A stretch of DNA of 64,000 bases from Parundibacterium terreum (GTDB lineage Bacteria > Pseudomonadota > Gammaproteobacteria > Burkholderiales > Burkholderiaceae_D), in assembly GCF_014636315.1 (NCBI RefSeq), contig NZ_BMED01000008.1, positions 140,506 through 204,505 on the forward strand, written 5' to 3'. Below the pieces are notes generated by a model. It had not been told where the DNA came from. It made no database searches and saw nothing but the letters and a program-made list of their open reading frames with translations. Both the position numbers and the translations under genes were made by a program. Of the stretch, positions 46,822-56,208 are shown one piece after another. Position 1 is the first letter of the stretch; each line of letters begins with the position of its first letter.

Positions 46822-49800
46822 TTACTTGTGGCTTGGTGCCAGGATTCCATTGTTGTTTGGATTCAGGATACCTTGTCCACCGCCAGTTTGGCCTGCCAAC
46901 ATTGCCGGTGTGCCGGAGCCGTTGACCAGATTGCCATTGGCATCGAAGTTTTTCATCACATCGACGATGGTCGCCACGTTTGCCGCCGTAGAGGCATTCG
47001 AGCTGGAGTTTCCACCCAATACGCCGCTGATGGCAGGCGCGCCGGCTGCAGCTGTCTGTGCACTATCGAAGGCACCGATGGCTTGCGACAAGCTGCTGAC
47101 ATTGGATTTCAGGTCTGCAGGCTGTTGGTTCTTGTCTGCAACAAACCAGACGTCACCCATCGCATGTGTCTTGCCGTCGGCGGTTTCGTAGCTGGAAACC
47201 AGACCCAGCCAGTTGCCGTTATCCTTGACCGAAGTTTTGGATGCGTCAAGATTCAGCTTGGTGATGCCCAGGTCGGTCAGGGAAGAGAGTTCCCCGGCTT
47301 CGCTGATACCGTCTGAGTTCTTGTCTACCCATACCTTCAGATCGCCGAAGGCGGTGTCTGCGCTGGAGATGACGTTGTCATGGTTGCTGTCCAGCTCGCT
47401 CAGTGCTGCATAACCATCAGACGCTTTGCCGCCTGTGGACGTGTTGGTTGCATTTCCGAACAGTTCCGAACCGTCGTTGATGATGCCGTCATGGTTGCGA
47501 TCCAGTACCAGCAAGCCGTCGCTGGAAGAAACCCAGCCAGTATTGACCTTGTTGCCGCTTGCAAACAGATCGAACTCAACGCCGGACGCGATGCTCTGCG
47601 TTTTGATGCCGTCGCCATTCAGATCCAGAATGATAGGCGAAGTCACTTTCAGGTGAGAGATCTGTGCAGTGGTGAACGCAGGGATCTGGTCACTGGTCAG
47701 GGCCATGGTTTGTGTCGATGACAGGGCTTCTACCTGAGCAGTCGTCAACGCAACGATCTGGTCTGTCGTCAGGTGGCTGACTTGAGAAGTCGTCAAGTGG
47801 TTGATCGCGCTGGTCGTCAGGGCTTTAACGTCCTGAGTTTCCATTGCTTGCAACTGGTCGGTCGTCAAGGCCGCTACCTGCGCAGTCTTCATTGCGGCGA
47901 CCTGAGCAGTCGTCAACGCAACGATCTGGTCGGTGCTCAATGCTTTGGAGACTTGATCTGTCGTCAATGCGCCGATTTCAGCAGTAGTCAAAGCAGCGAT
48001 CTGCGCTGTTGTGAAGCCTTTGGAGATCTGGTCTGTCGTCAGGGCAGCAACTGCGTTGGTGCTCAGTGCGGCGACATCACGTGTTTCCAGAGCGTGAACC
48101 TGGTCAGTCGTCAACGCTACAACTTGCGATGTTTTCAGCGATGCAACCTGTGCAGTCGTCAATGCAACGACCTGGTCTGTCGTCAGGCCTTTGGAGACTT
48201 GATCTGTCGTCAAAGCGCCAACTTCAGCGGTAGTCAATGCAGCGATTTGCGCTGTAGTCAGACCTTTGGAAACCTGGTCTGTCGTCAACGCAGCGACGTT
48301 AGCGGAGCCCAGTGCAGCGACATCGCGTGTTTCCAGAGCAGCGACCTGGTCTGTCGTCAACGCTACAACTTGCGATGTTTTCAGCGCGCCGACTTGTGCT
48401 GTGGACAGAGCCACAACCTGGTCGGTGGTCAGACCTTTGGAAATCTGGTCTGTCGTCAATGCAGCGATAGAGGCGGTAGTCATTGCAGCCAGATCACGTG
48501 TTTCCAGAGCAGCGACTTCGTCTGTCGTCAATGCAACAACCTGGGTCGTTTTCAGGCCGGCGACTTGTGCGGTAGTCAAAGCAACGACTTGATCCGTGGT
48601 CAGACCTTTGGAGATCTGATCGGTGGTCAGGGCATTGATCTGGCCGGTAGTCATTGCAGCAACCTGCGCAGCGCTCAGACCTTTGGAGATCTGGTCTGTC
48701 GTCAATGCAGCAACAGCGGCGGTAGACAGGGAGGCAACGTCGCGTGTTTCCAGCGCAGCAACCTGGTCTGTCGTCAAGGATGCAACCTGTGCTGTTTTCA
48801 GCGCAGCGACCTGGGTGGTAGACAGGGCCACAACCTGGTCGGTCGTCAGGCCTTTGGAGACCTGGTCAGTTGTCAACGCAGCGACTTCAGCAGTGGTGAA
48901 TGCAGCAACTTGTGCCGCAGTCAGGCCTTTGGAGATCTGGTCGGTAGTCAGTGCAGCAACGTTAGCAGAACCCAGCGCAGCAACATCGCGTGTTTCCAGA
49001 GCGTGAACCTGGTCGGTAGTCAGAGCGACAACCTGTGCAGTTTTCAACGCGCCTACCTGGGCAGTGGACAATGCCACGACCTGGTCAGTAGTCAGGCCTT
49101 TGGAGATCTGGTCTGTGGTCAACGCAGCGATTGCAGCAGTGCTCAAGACAGCCAGGTCACGTGTTTCTATCGCTGCTACCTGGTCGGTAGACAGAGCGAC
49201 AACCTGAGATGTTTTCAGAGCGCCGACTTGGGCTGTAGTCAATGCGACTACTTGGTCAGTGGTCAGGCCTTTGGAGATCTGGTCTGTCGTCAACGCAGCG
49301 ATTTCAGCGCTGGTCAACGCAGCAACTTGCGCGGTGCTCAGACCTTGAGAGATCTGGTCGGTAGTCAACGCAGCAACGTTGGCGGTACCCAGTGCAGCAA
49401 CGTCGCGTGTTTCCAGAGCGTGAACCTGATCAGTGCTCAATGCCACAACTTGCGATGTTTTCAGTGCGCCGACTTGAGCGGTAGACAGAGCCACAACCTG
49501 GTCAGTAGTCAGGCCTTTGGAGATCTGGTCTGTTGTCAATGCAGCGATTGCAGCGGTGCTCAGGACAGCCAGGTCGCGTGTTTCCAATGCAGCGATCTGG
49601 TCAGTAGAGAAGGCTACGATCTGAGCTGTTTTCAGAGCGCCGACTTGTGCTGTAGTCAGTGCCACTACTTGATCAGTAGTCAGACCTTTGGAGATCTGGT
49701 CGGTTGTCAATGCGCCGATTTGCGCGCTGGTCATTGCACCTACTTGGGAAGCGCTCAAACCTTTGGAGATTTGGTCGGTAGACAAGGCGGCAACTGCAGC

Positions 49801-51936
49801 GGTGGACAGGGCCGCAACATCGCGAGTTTCCAGAGCAGCGACTTGATCTGTGGACAGAGCAGCTACTTGAGCTGTTTTCAGTGCGCCGACTTGTGCAGTA
49901 GTCAAGCCTACAACCTGATCCGTGGTCAGACCTTTGGAGATCTGGTCTGTAGTCAAGGCAGCGACTTCAGCGGTTGTAAAGGCGGCAACTTGCGCTACTG
50001 TCATGCCCAGGGAAATCTGGTCTGTAGACAGAGCTGCAACATTGGCAGTACCCAATGCAGCGACATCGCGTGTTTCCAGAGCGTGAACCTGATCGGTGCT
50101 CAATGCTACAACTTGCGATGTTTTCAGAGCGCCGACTTGTGCTGTAGACAGCGCTACGACCTGGTCAGTAGTCAGGCCTTTGGAGATCTGGTCTGTTGTC
50201 AATGCAGCGATTGCAGCGGTACTCAAGACAGCCAGGTCACGTGTTTCCAGTGCAGCGATCTGGTCGGTAGACAATGCTACAACTTGCGCTGTTTTCAGTG
50301 CACCAACTTGTGCTGTGGTCAGTGCCACGACTTGATCAGTAGTCAGACCTTTGGAGATCTGGTCTGTCGTCAACGCAGCGATCGCGGCGCTGGTCAGGGC
50401 AGCGACTTGCGCAGTGCTCAAACCTTTAGAAATCTGGTCTGTGGTCAATGCTGCAATATTGGCCGAGCTCAGAGCGGCGATGTCACGTGTTTCCAGTGCA
50501 CGTACCTGATCGGTGCTCAAGGCAACAACTTGCGCGGATTTCAATGCGCCGACTTGTGCAGTAGACAGGGCAACGATTTGATCTGTTGTCAGACCTTTGG
50601 AGATTTGGTCTGTTGTCAACGCAGCGATTGCAGCGGTGCTCAAGACAGCCAGGTCACGTGTTTCCAATGCAGCGATCTGGTCGGTAGACAAGGCTACAAC
50701 CTGGGCTGTTTTCAGCGATGCTACCTGGGCTGTGGTCAGTGCCACGACCTGGTTAGTAGTCAGGCCTTTAGCAACCTGGTCTGTTGTCAATGCGCCGATT
50801 TGCGCACTTGTCAACGCAGCTACTTGGGCAGTGCTCAGGCCTTTGGAGATCTGGTCGGTAGACAGGGCGGCAACGGCACCGGTGGACAGGGCAGCAACGT
50901 CGCGGGTTTCCAGCGCAGCCACCTGGTCGGTCGTCAAGGATGCAACCTGTGCTGTTTTCAGCGAAGCTACTTGTATTGTGGTCAATGCAACGACCTGGTC
51001 AGTAGTCAAGCCTTTGGAGATTTGGTCAGTCGTCAGCGCGCCAACTTCAGCGGTGGTGAAGGCAGCTATTTGTGCAGCAGTCAAACCTTGGGAAATCTGG
51101 TCTGTAGACAGTGCTGCAACGTTGGCAGAACCCAATGCAGCAACGTCGCGTGTTTCCAGTGCGTGAACCTGGTCAGTAGTCAGCGATGCAACTTGCGCCG
51201 TTTTCAGTGCACCGACTTGTGCGGTAGTCAGGGCAACGACTTGATCAGTGGTCAAGCCTTTAGAGATCTGGTCTGTCGTCAGGGCGTTGATTGCTGCTGT
51301 AGTCAGCGCAGCCAGATCACGTGTTTCCAGTGCAGCTACCTGGTCAGTCGTCAATGCAACGATCTGGCTGGTTTTGATGCCGGCAACTTGTGCAGTGGTC
51401 AGGGCGACAACTTGGTCAGTAGTCAGGCCTTTGGAGATCTGGTCTGTAGTCAACGCATTGATTTCGCCTGTGGTCATGGCGGCAACCTGTGCAGCGCTCA
51501 AGCCTTTAGAAATCTGGTCGGTAGTCAGTGCAGCAATATTGGTAGTACCCAAAGCGGCGACATCGCGAGTTTCCAGCGCGTGTACCTGATCGGTAGTCAA
51601 TGCAATGATCTGGGAGGTTTTCAGTGCAGCTACTTGCGCTGTCGTGAGGCCAACTACTTGATCAGTGGTCAGAGCCAGCCTGATCTGGTCAGTGGTCAGT
51701 GCTGCGATAGTGGAGGTGGTGAACGCAGCAACGTCGCGTGTTTCGAAAGCGGGGATCTGATCTGTAGTGAATGCAACAATCTGAGAGGTTTTAAAAGCAC
51801 CGACTTGAGCAGTAGTCAACGCAATGATTTGATCAGTCGACAAAGCGATGATGTCATCAGTTGAGGCACCGGCAATTTGGGCTGTAGTGAGCGCAGCGAT
51901 TTGCGCGGTGGTCATACTTGAAAAAATCGAACTCAT
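46822..51936 (-). CDS. Giant repeat protein, candidate type I secretion substrate
   Basis: A 1704-residue protein with no signal peptide. Residues 1-1426 are about 174 copies of an 8-residue unit, consensus ALTTDQVx with Ala, Lys, Glu or Ser at set positions. They form 10 leading units, 18 long modules of 57 residues, 11 short modules of 25, and 5 trailing units. Each module opens with a 9-residue SKGLTTDQV-like unit. The C-terminal 278 residues contain four calcium-type loops (DLNGDG near 1438, DRNHDG near 1479, DSNHDN near 1516, DKNSDG near 1538), a module I associate with type I-secreted proteins. RTX nonapeptides are absent. ABC transporter and HlyD genes lie directly upstream. GGAGG stands before the ATG. 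Function unknown; adhesin or matrix protein is inferred. Confidence 0.85.
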   Translation of the reverse strand: MSSIFSSMTTAQIAALTTAQIAGASTDDIIALSTDQIIALTTAQVGAFKTSQIVAFTTDQIPAFETRDVAAFTTSTIAALTTDQIRLALTTDQVVGLTTAQVAALKTSQIIALTTDQVHALETRDVAALGTTNIAALTTDQISKGLSAAQVAAMTTGEINALTTDQISKGLTTDQVVALTTAQVAGIKTSQIVALTTDQVAALETRDLAALTTAAINALTTDQISKGLTTDQVVALTTAQVGALKTAQVASLTTDQVHALETRDVAALGSANVAALSTDQISQGLTAAQIAAFTTAEVGALTTDQISKGLTTDQVVALTTIQVASLKTAQVASLTTDQVAALETRDVAALSTGAVAALSTDQISKGLSTAQVAALTSAQIGALTTDQVAKGLTTNQVVALTTAQVASLKTAQVVALSTDQIAALETRDLAVLSTAAIAALTTDQISKGLTTDQIVALSTAQVGALKSAQVVALSTDQVRALETRDIAALSSANIAALTTDQISKGLSTAQVAALTSAAIAALTTDQISKGLTTDQVVALTTAQVGALKTAQVVALSTDQIAALETRDLAVLSTAAIAALTTDQISKGLTTDQVVALSTAQVGALKTSQVVALSTDQVHALETRDVAALGTANVAALSTDQISLGMTVAQVAAFTTAEVAALTTDQISKGLTTDQVVGLTTAQVGALKTAQVAALSTDQVAALETRDVAALSTAAVAALSTDQISKGLSASQVGAMTSAQIGALTTDQISKGLTTDQVVALTTAQVGALKTAQIVAFSTDQIAALETRDLAVLSTAAIAALTTDQISKGLTTDQVVALSTAQVGALKTSQVVALSTDQVHALETRDVAALGTANVAALTTDQISQGLSTAQVAALTSAEIAALTTDQISKGLTTDQVVALTTAQVGALKTSQVVALSTDQVAAIETRDLAVLSTAAIAALTTDQISKGLTTDQVVALSTAQVGALKTAQVVALTTDQVHALETRDVAALGSANVAALTTDQISKGLTAAQVAAFTTAEVAALTTDQVSKGLTTDQVVALSTTQVAALKTAQVASLTTDQVAALETRDVASLSTAAVAALTTDQISKGLSAAQVAAMTTGQINALTTDQISKGLTTDQVVALTTAQVAGLKTTQVVALTTDEVAALETRDLAAMTTASIAALTTDQISKGLTTDQVVALSTAQVGALKTSQVVALTTDQVAALETRDVAALGSANVAALTTDQVSKGLTTAQIAALTTAEVGALTTDQVSKGLTTDQVVALTTAQVASLKTSQVVALTTDQVHALETRDVAALSTNAVAALTTDQISKGFTTAQIAALTTAEIGALTTDQVSKALSTDQIVALTTAQVAAMKTAQVAALTTDQLQAMETQDVKALTTSAINHLTTSQVSHLTTDQIVALTTAQVEALSSTQTMALTSDQIPAFTTAQISHLKVTSPIILDLNGDGIKTQSIASGVEFDLFASGNKVNTGWVSSSDGLLVLDRNHDGIINDGSELFGNATNTSTGGKASDGYAALSELDSNHDNVISSADTAFGDLKVWVDKNSDGISEAGELSSLTDLGITKLNLDASKTSVKDNGNWLGLVSSYETADGKTHAMGDVWFVADKNQQPADLKSNVSSLSQAIGAFDSAQTAAAGAPAISGVLGGNSSSNASTAANVATIVDVMKNFDANGNLVNGSGTPAMLAGQTGGGQGILNPNNNGILAPSHK
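47659..51918 (-). repeat. Nested tandem repeat array, 24/171/75-bp periods
   Basis: The DNA coding for the repeat protein is a hierarchical tandem array: a 24-bp unit, grouped into 171-bp (57-codon) and 75-bp (25-codon) modules. A marker string CCTTTGGAGATCTGG or close variants recurs at most module joins (e.g. 48025, 48187, 48429, 48606). Copies differ mainly at third codon positions. Such an array is prone to slippage and unequal recombination. Confidence 0.95.
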
Positions 51937-52304
51937 ATTGCAACCTCCAGAGAGCTACCTGTTTTAGTGATATTTATCCACACCAAACCAGCATCATGAA
52001 ACTTGATACTGGGCTAATGCGGAAGTGAATTTTATTGCGACAGTAAGTAATGGCGACAGAAAATCTTTGGTTCTTAAATGAAATAAGAGGATTTTTTATT
52101 CTCAGATTTTCATCAAGAAAGCCGTCAAAATTTCTACTTTGATCGGCCTCTGGACATTTAACGGCAGGAAATTTTGAATGTTTAGGGTAGTTCGAAAAAA
52201 AATTTCCGTGCGGTATTATTAATTTGCAGGAAGAACTACCCTATTTGACATGATAGGGTTTGGGAAAGCGCTGCACAGGCGTGGAGTGCTGTGCTTATAC
52301 TTGT
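51937..52304. other. Intergenic region between hlyD and the repeat gene
   Basis: 368 bases without a gene, AT-rich. It contains competing dyads at 52183-52259 and a purine-rich ribosome site (GGAGG) just before the repeat gene. A separate promoter for the repeat gene may lie here, because no strong terminator follows hlyD. Confidence 0.45.
52183..52259. promoter_or_regulatory. Three-part dyad that can form alternative hairpins
   Basis: TAGGGTAGTTC (52183-52193) is complementary to GAACTACCCTA (52233-52243), whose part ACCCTAT (52238-52244) is also complementary to ATAGGGT (52253-52259). The middle element can pair with only one partner at a time, as in an attenuator, or the elements could be repeated operator half-sites. 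Confidence 0.4.
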
Positions 52305-53663
52305 TTAAGGTTCGCGAAGACCTTCGTCCAGTGCCTTGGTGAGGGGCCATAACAGGTAAGACATTACAGAGCGTTTGCCGACGACGATCTCAGCAGAAAG
52401 AGTCATACCAGGCAAAAGCCTTGCCTTTTCCGTCATTTTTTTCAAGCCGACCTTGCCTATGCCCAGCCTGCTGACATAGTAGGCATCCAGTCCCTGGCCC
52501 AGATTGCCGGCATCGCGCTTGAAGGCATCTTCACTGATGGTGCGGACTTCCGCTGATAAGGTGCCATGCTGCTGGAAGGGGAAGGCATCCAGCTTCACAT
52601 GCACTTTGTCATGCAGCTTGATATAGCCCACATCGACGGAGTCAATCTGTACTTCCGCCTCAAGCTCGGTGCCTACCGGTACCAGCGTGAACAGCGGCTC
52701 TGCTTCTTTGATGATGGAGCCGAGTGACAATTTCGCAATATCCAGCACTACGGCATCGGAAGGTGCGACCAGCGTGATCAATTTGTTACGGCGGTCAGCT
52801 TTTTGTAATTGTTCTGTCACAGAGTTGCGGTCCCGAGTGGTGGATAGCAAATCTTCCATCGCTTTTTGTCGCCAGCTTTTCTCAAAGGCTGCTTTTTCTG
52901 CAGTCGAGCCCGCCAGTTCGCGCTTGATTTCATTTTCGCGATTCTTGGTATTGAGCATTTCCCTTTCGACTTCAAGACGTTTGTCCTGTGCTGCCAGGTA
53001 GTTGGCGCGGGCGCCGTATTGTTGTTCTACCAGCTTTTCCTGCATTGCTTCCATTTCGCGCAGATACTGCACGCGCGATTCCAGCAACTGCTGGTCTTTG
53101 CGGTTGGTTTCCAGTGAAGCACGCAAGCGGGCGACTGTTTCTTCCAGCCTGGTTAATTGGGCCTGGTAGTTGGCCTGGCGTTCCAGCGAGAGCCTTGCCT
53201 GCAACTGTGTATCGGCATTGGCAGCCGGCGTATTTGGATTCTTTGCGCCGCCGAGTTCCGCTTCCAGGTTTTTGGATTGCGTTTCCAGGCTGCTTAGCCG
53301 GCTTTTCAGCTCAGCCTGGTCTGCCCCGGCAAAGGTGGCGTCCAGCACTGCCAGTACTTGCCCTTTTTTTACGACTTGGCCTACCTGCACGTTGATGGTC
53401 TGGATGATAGAGGTTTCCAGCGGCTGCACGATGATATTGGAAGAGGGCGTTACCAGCTTGCCGCGCGCAACAACTACCTTATCAATTTTCGCAAAAGAGG
53501 CAAAAATGATAAATGTGAAGAGGCCTGCCACCAGCACCAGCAAGGTAATACGTGCCAGGCGCGGCAGAGGGCGGCGTTCGATTTCGTCTGCGTCAGGCAG
53601 GAATTCGACGACGGTCAGGTCCTCGGCGGCCTTGTTTACAGGTGGCTTGTTTGTTGATTCCAT
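52305..53663 (-). CDS. HlyD-family type I secretion periplasmic adaptor
   Basis: A 452-residue membrane fusion protein. A short cytoplasmic N-terminus and one membrane segment (about 38-60, ITLLVLVAGLFTFIIFASF) are followed by a lipoyl/barrel region, a long coiled coil (about 120-300) and the C-terminal barrel ending in RLLPGMTLSAEIVVGKRSVMSYLLWPL. It links the ABC transporter to a TolC-type outer-membrane channel, whose gene is not in the window. Overlaps the transporter gene by 28 bases. Confidence 0.94.
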   Translation of the reverse strand: MESTNKPPVNKAAEDLTVVEFLPDADEIERRPLPRLARITLLVLVAGLFTFIIFASFAKIDKVVVARGKLVTPSSNIIVQPLETSIIQTINVQVGQVVKKGQVLAVLDATFAGADQAELKSRLSSLETQSKNLEAELGGAKNPNTPAANADTQLQARLSLERQANYQAQLTRLEETVARLRASLETNRKDQQLLESRVQYLREMEAMQEKLVEQQYGARANYLAAQDKRLEVEREMLNTKNRENEIKRELAGSTAEKAAFEKSWRQKAMEDLLSTTRDRNSVTEQLQKADRRNKLITLVAPSDAVVLDIAKLSLGSIIKEAEPLFTLVPVGTELEAEVQIDSVDVGYIKLHDKVHVKLDAFPFQQHGTLSAEVRTISEDAFKRDAGNLGQGLDAYYVSRLGIGKVGLKKMTEKARLLPGMTLSAEIVVGKRSVMSYLLWPLTKALDEGLREP

Positions 53664-55777
53664 AGATGTGCATAAGTAGAGCTACTGATGAGCAATTCGG
53701 AATGGCGGCCGCTATCGACCAGCTTCCCTTGTTGCATGACCAGGATGGCATCGGCGTTGACCAGGGTCGACAGCCTGTGCGAAATCATGATGACCGTCCT
53801 GCCCACGGCGATACGGGACAGGTTATTGATGAAGATTGCTTCGCTTTCCGGATCCAGCGCGCTGGCGGCCTCATCCAGGATCAGCACCGGCGGATTGGAC
53901 AGTAGCGAACGGGCAATGGACAGCCTTTGCTTTTGGCCGCCACTGAGGTTGGCCGCATTTTCTTCCAGCAGCGTATCGTAACCCTGTGGCATTCTTTCGA
54001 TGAATTCATCGGCGCCGGCCGCTTGCGCAACGGCGACGATCTCTTCAAAAGTGGCGTCCGGCTTGGTCGCAGAGATGTTTTCGCGTATCGAGCCGCGGAA
54101 CAGGAAATTTTCCTGCAAGACCACGCCTACCTGTTTGCGCAGGTGAGACAGATCTATTTCGCGCGAATCTATGCCGTCAAAACGGATGATACCTTCTTGT
54201 ATTCCGTACAAGCCCTGGATCATCTTGGTCAGCGTGGTCTTGCCGGAACCGCTGCGGCCGACAATGCCGATCACCGTGCCGGACTGGATTGTGAACGTGG
54301 TCCTGTCCAGTGCCGTGTTCGTCGCGCCGGGATAGCGGAAGGTCACATTGTCAAAGCTGATCTCGCCCTTGAACTGCGGGCGCAGGCCACCTGCACCGGC
54401 GCGTCCTTCAGGTGGACGATTCATCACCTCGCCCAGCATGCGTACCGACAGGGCCGTTTCCTGGTATTCATTGACCAGGCTGACTATCTGCACCAGCGGC
54501 GAGACCACGCGGCCGGAAATCATCTGGAAGGCGATCAATGCGCCGACTGTCATGGTCTGGTCAAATACTGCCTGCGCGCCGATGACGATGATGATCACAG
54601 GCAGCAGCTTGCCCAGGAAATCGGTAATGGCATTGGCGGTAATGGAAATCTGGCCTACCTTGAAATGGCTGCTGATCGCATCTGCCGAACGCTGGTCCCA
54701 GGTTTTCCTTTGTATCGGTTCTATCGCCAGTGATTTCACCGTGCGCATGCCGTGTATGGTTTCCACCAGCATGGCCTGGCGCTTGCCTTCGGCCGTGTAC
54801 ATTTTGTTCAGCCGGCGCTGATAGGTCGGTACCAGAATGGCAACCACGCCGCCTATCAATACCGTAAACATCAGTGTGATGCCGGCCAAAGGCACGGAGT
54901 AGGTAAACAACAAGGGAAGGAACAGGAACAGCGCGGTGGCGTCCAGGCCGATAAAAAACAGGCGGCCAGTCAGGAACTGGCGTATCCGCTCCAGTTGCTG
55001 CATATGGCGGGTAATCACGCCGGCAGTCGTTGTCTCGAAATAATCGATGGGCAGTGAAATCAGATGCGAGAACACGCGCCGGGTCAGCCGCATGTCTATC
55101 TTGTTGGTCGCAGCCAGCGTCAGGTATTGGCGCAAGAAGCCGAAGGTGGCGTCAAACATCAATGCCAGCACCACGCCCACGCCCAGCACCCATAGCGTTG
55201 AATTACTCTGGTGTACCAGCACCTTGTCCAGCACCAGCTGGAAGAAAATCGGCGATGATAGCGCCAGTACGTGCAGGCACAGCGCCGCAATGATGATGTC
55301 GCGAAAAGCCGCCTTCTGTTTCAATATTTCAGGAATGAACCAGCGCAGCCCAAAAGGCTGGTTGGGGTCGGTGATGGCATGTTGCCGTTTCAATAGCACG
55401 ACCTCGCCACCCCAGCGGCTGCAGAACTGCTCCTTGTCCACGACAATAACGGTGGCGCGGTCTGCCTTGGGGTCAAGGATGGCAACCTTGCCATCGCCTT
55501 CCTTGCGTACGCCGACGATGATCACGCCTTCGCCGGTGTTCAGCCTGCCCAGGATAGGGAATACGCCGGCCTGGCCCATCAGGGTTTGCCAACTGAATTT
55601 CTCGGTCTTTGCTTTCAGGCCTATTTCAGAAGCGATGCGTTCCAGCATGGCGGCTGGCGGGTCTTCTGCAGCCAGCGCATAGTCGTCGATCAGCCGCTCA
55701 GGGTTGATCTGCAGCCCATGATGCTGCGCAATCGCAGTCAGACACTGAATTACCGAGTGAGGAAATTTTTCTTGCAT
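53636..55777 (-). CDS. Type I secretion ABC transporter (HlyB-like, inactive C39 domain)
   Basis: A 713-residue exporter with an N-terminal C39-like domain (about 5-130), six membrane helices (about 150-440) and an ATPase domain (about 465-710) with Walker A GRSGSGKTT, signature LSGGQKQRLSIARSLL and Walker B VLILDEAASALD. Aligning HSVIQCLTAIAQHHG to the C39 motif puts Ser8 at the catalytic cysteine, and the catalytic histidine region (GVIIVGVR) lacks His. The domain is therefore the non-cleaving, substrate-docking kind found with large C-terminally signalled substrates, consistent with the repeat protein downstream. Confidence 0.94.
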   Translation of the reverse strand: MQEKFPHSVIQCLTAIAQHHGLQINPERLIDDYALAAEDPPAAMLERIASEIGLKAKTEKFSWQTLMGQAGVFPILGRLNTGEGVIIVGVRKEGDGKVAILDPKADRATVIVVDKEQFCSRWGGEVVLLKRQHAITDPNQPFGLRWFIPEILKQKAAFRDIIIAALCLHVLALSSPIFFQLVLDKVLVHQSNSTLWVLGVGVVLALMFDATFGFLRQYLTLAATNKIDMRLTRRVFSHLISLPIDYFETTTAGVITRHMQQLERIRQFLTGRLFFIGLDATALFLFLPLLFTYSVPLAGITLMFTVLIGGVVAILVPTYQRRLNKMYTAEGKRQAMLVETIHGMRTVKSLAIEPIQRKTWDQRSADAISSHFKVGQISITANAITDFLGKLLPVIIIVIGAQAVFDQTMTVGALIAFQMISGRVVSPLVQIVSLVNEYQETALSVRMLGEVMNRPPEGRAGAGGLRPQFKGEISFDNVTFRYPGATNTALDRTTFTIQSGTVIGIVGRSGSGKTTLTKMIQGLYGIQEGIIRFDGIDSREIDLSHLRKQVGVVLQENFLFRGSIRENISATKPDATFEEIVAVAQAAGADEFIERMPQGYDTLLEENAANLSGGQKQRLSIARSLLSNPPVLILDEAASALDPESEAIFINNLSRIAVGRTVIMISHRLSTLVNADAILVMQQGKLVDSGRHSELLISSSTYAHLWNQQTSHL

Positions 55778-56208
55778 CGATCGTGATTTATGGGGTGTAA
55801 AGAGTATGCAATTTAAAATCTTGGCCCGATAAGATGTGCATTATGTATTTATCGATAGACAAGCAAGCTGCATAGTACAGCCTGGCGCGCGCAACATTCA
55901 TCAGGAAAGCATGCAATATAGGCTTCTATTCGTTATCTGGATGTTTGTCGACGCTGCCATCCGGTATTTTCTTATGCCTGGGTCTGGATTATGGCACGCG
56001 GTCTCATCGGATGACACCGGCGTGGCAAATACATCACATTGTTACCGTAGAGCAAAAAATTTTACCACGTTCGCTGCTCCAGATATACCGCTGCGTGCTT
56101 TAGATACCGATAAACCCTGCAAACAGCGGCAATCCTGTCAATACTTGCTAGGCGACAGTTTGGTCCGGATACTTAACTGGAATTATTCTGGAGCGGCCTG
56201 CCAAGGAC
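55778..56208. other. Gap upstream of the type I secretion operon
   Basis: 431 bases with no gene I can support. A 128-codon open frame on the plus strand (55836-56222) runs into the end of the diguanylate cyclase gene and shows no family feature or ribosome site. The promoter of the secretion operon should lie here. Confidence 0.4.

Noticed and set aside
47773-51864. A 1363-codon open frame on the plus strand, rich in Cys, Ser and Gln.
   Set aside because: It is the exact antisense of the repeat array. A stop-free antisense frame is repeated with each unit, and the protein has no signal, domain or ribosome site.
47659-51918. Tandem repeats as a CRISPR array.
   Set aside because: The repeats are in-frame coding units without unique spacers, and no cas gene is present.
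46822-51936. Reading the large repeat gene as an RTX toxin.
   Set aside because: No GGxGxDxLx nonapeptides and no toxin domain; only the Asp-rich loops near the C-terminus resemble calcium sites.
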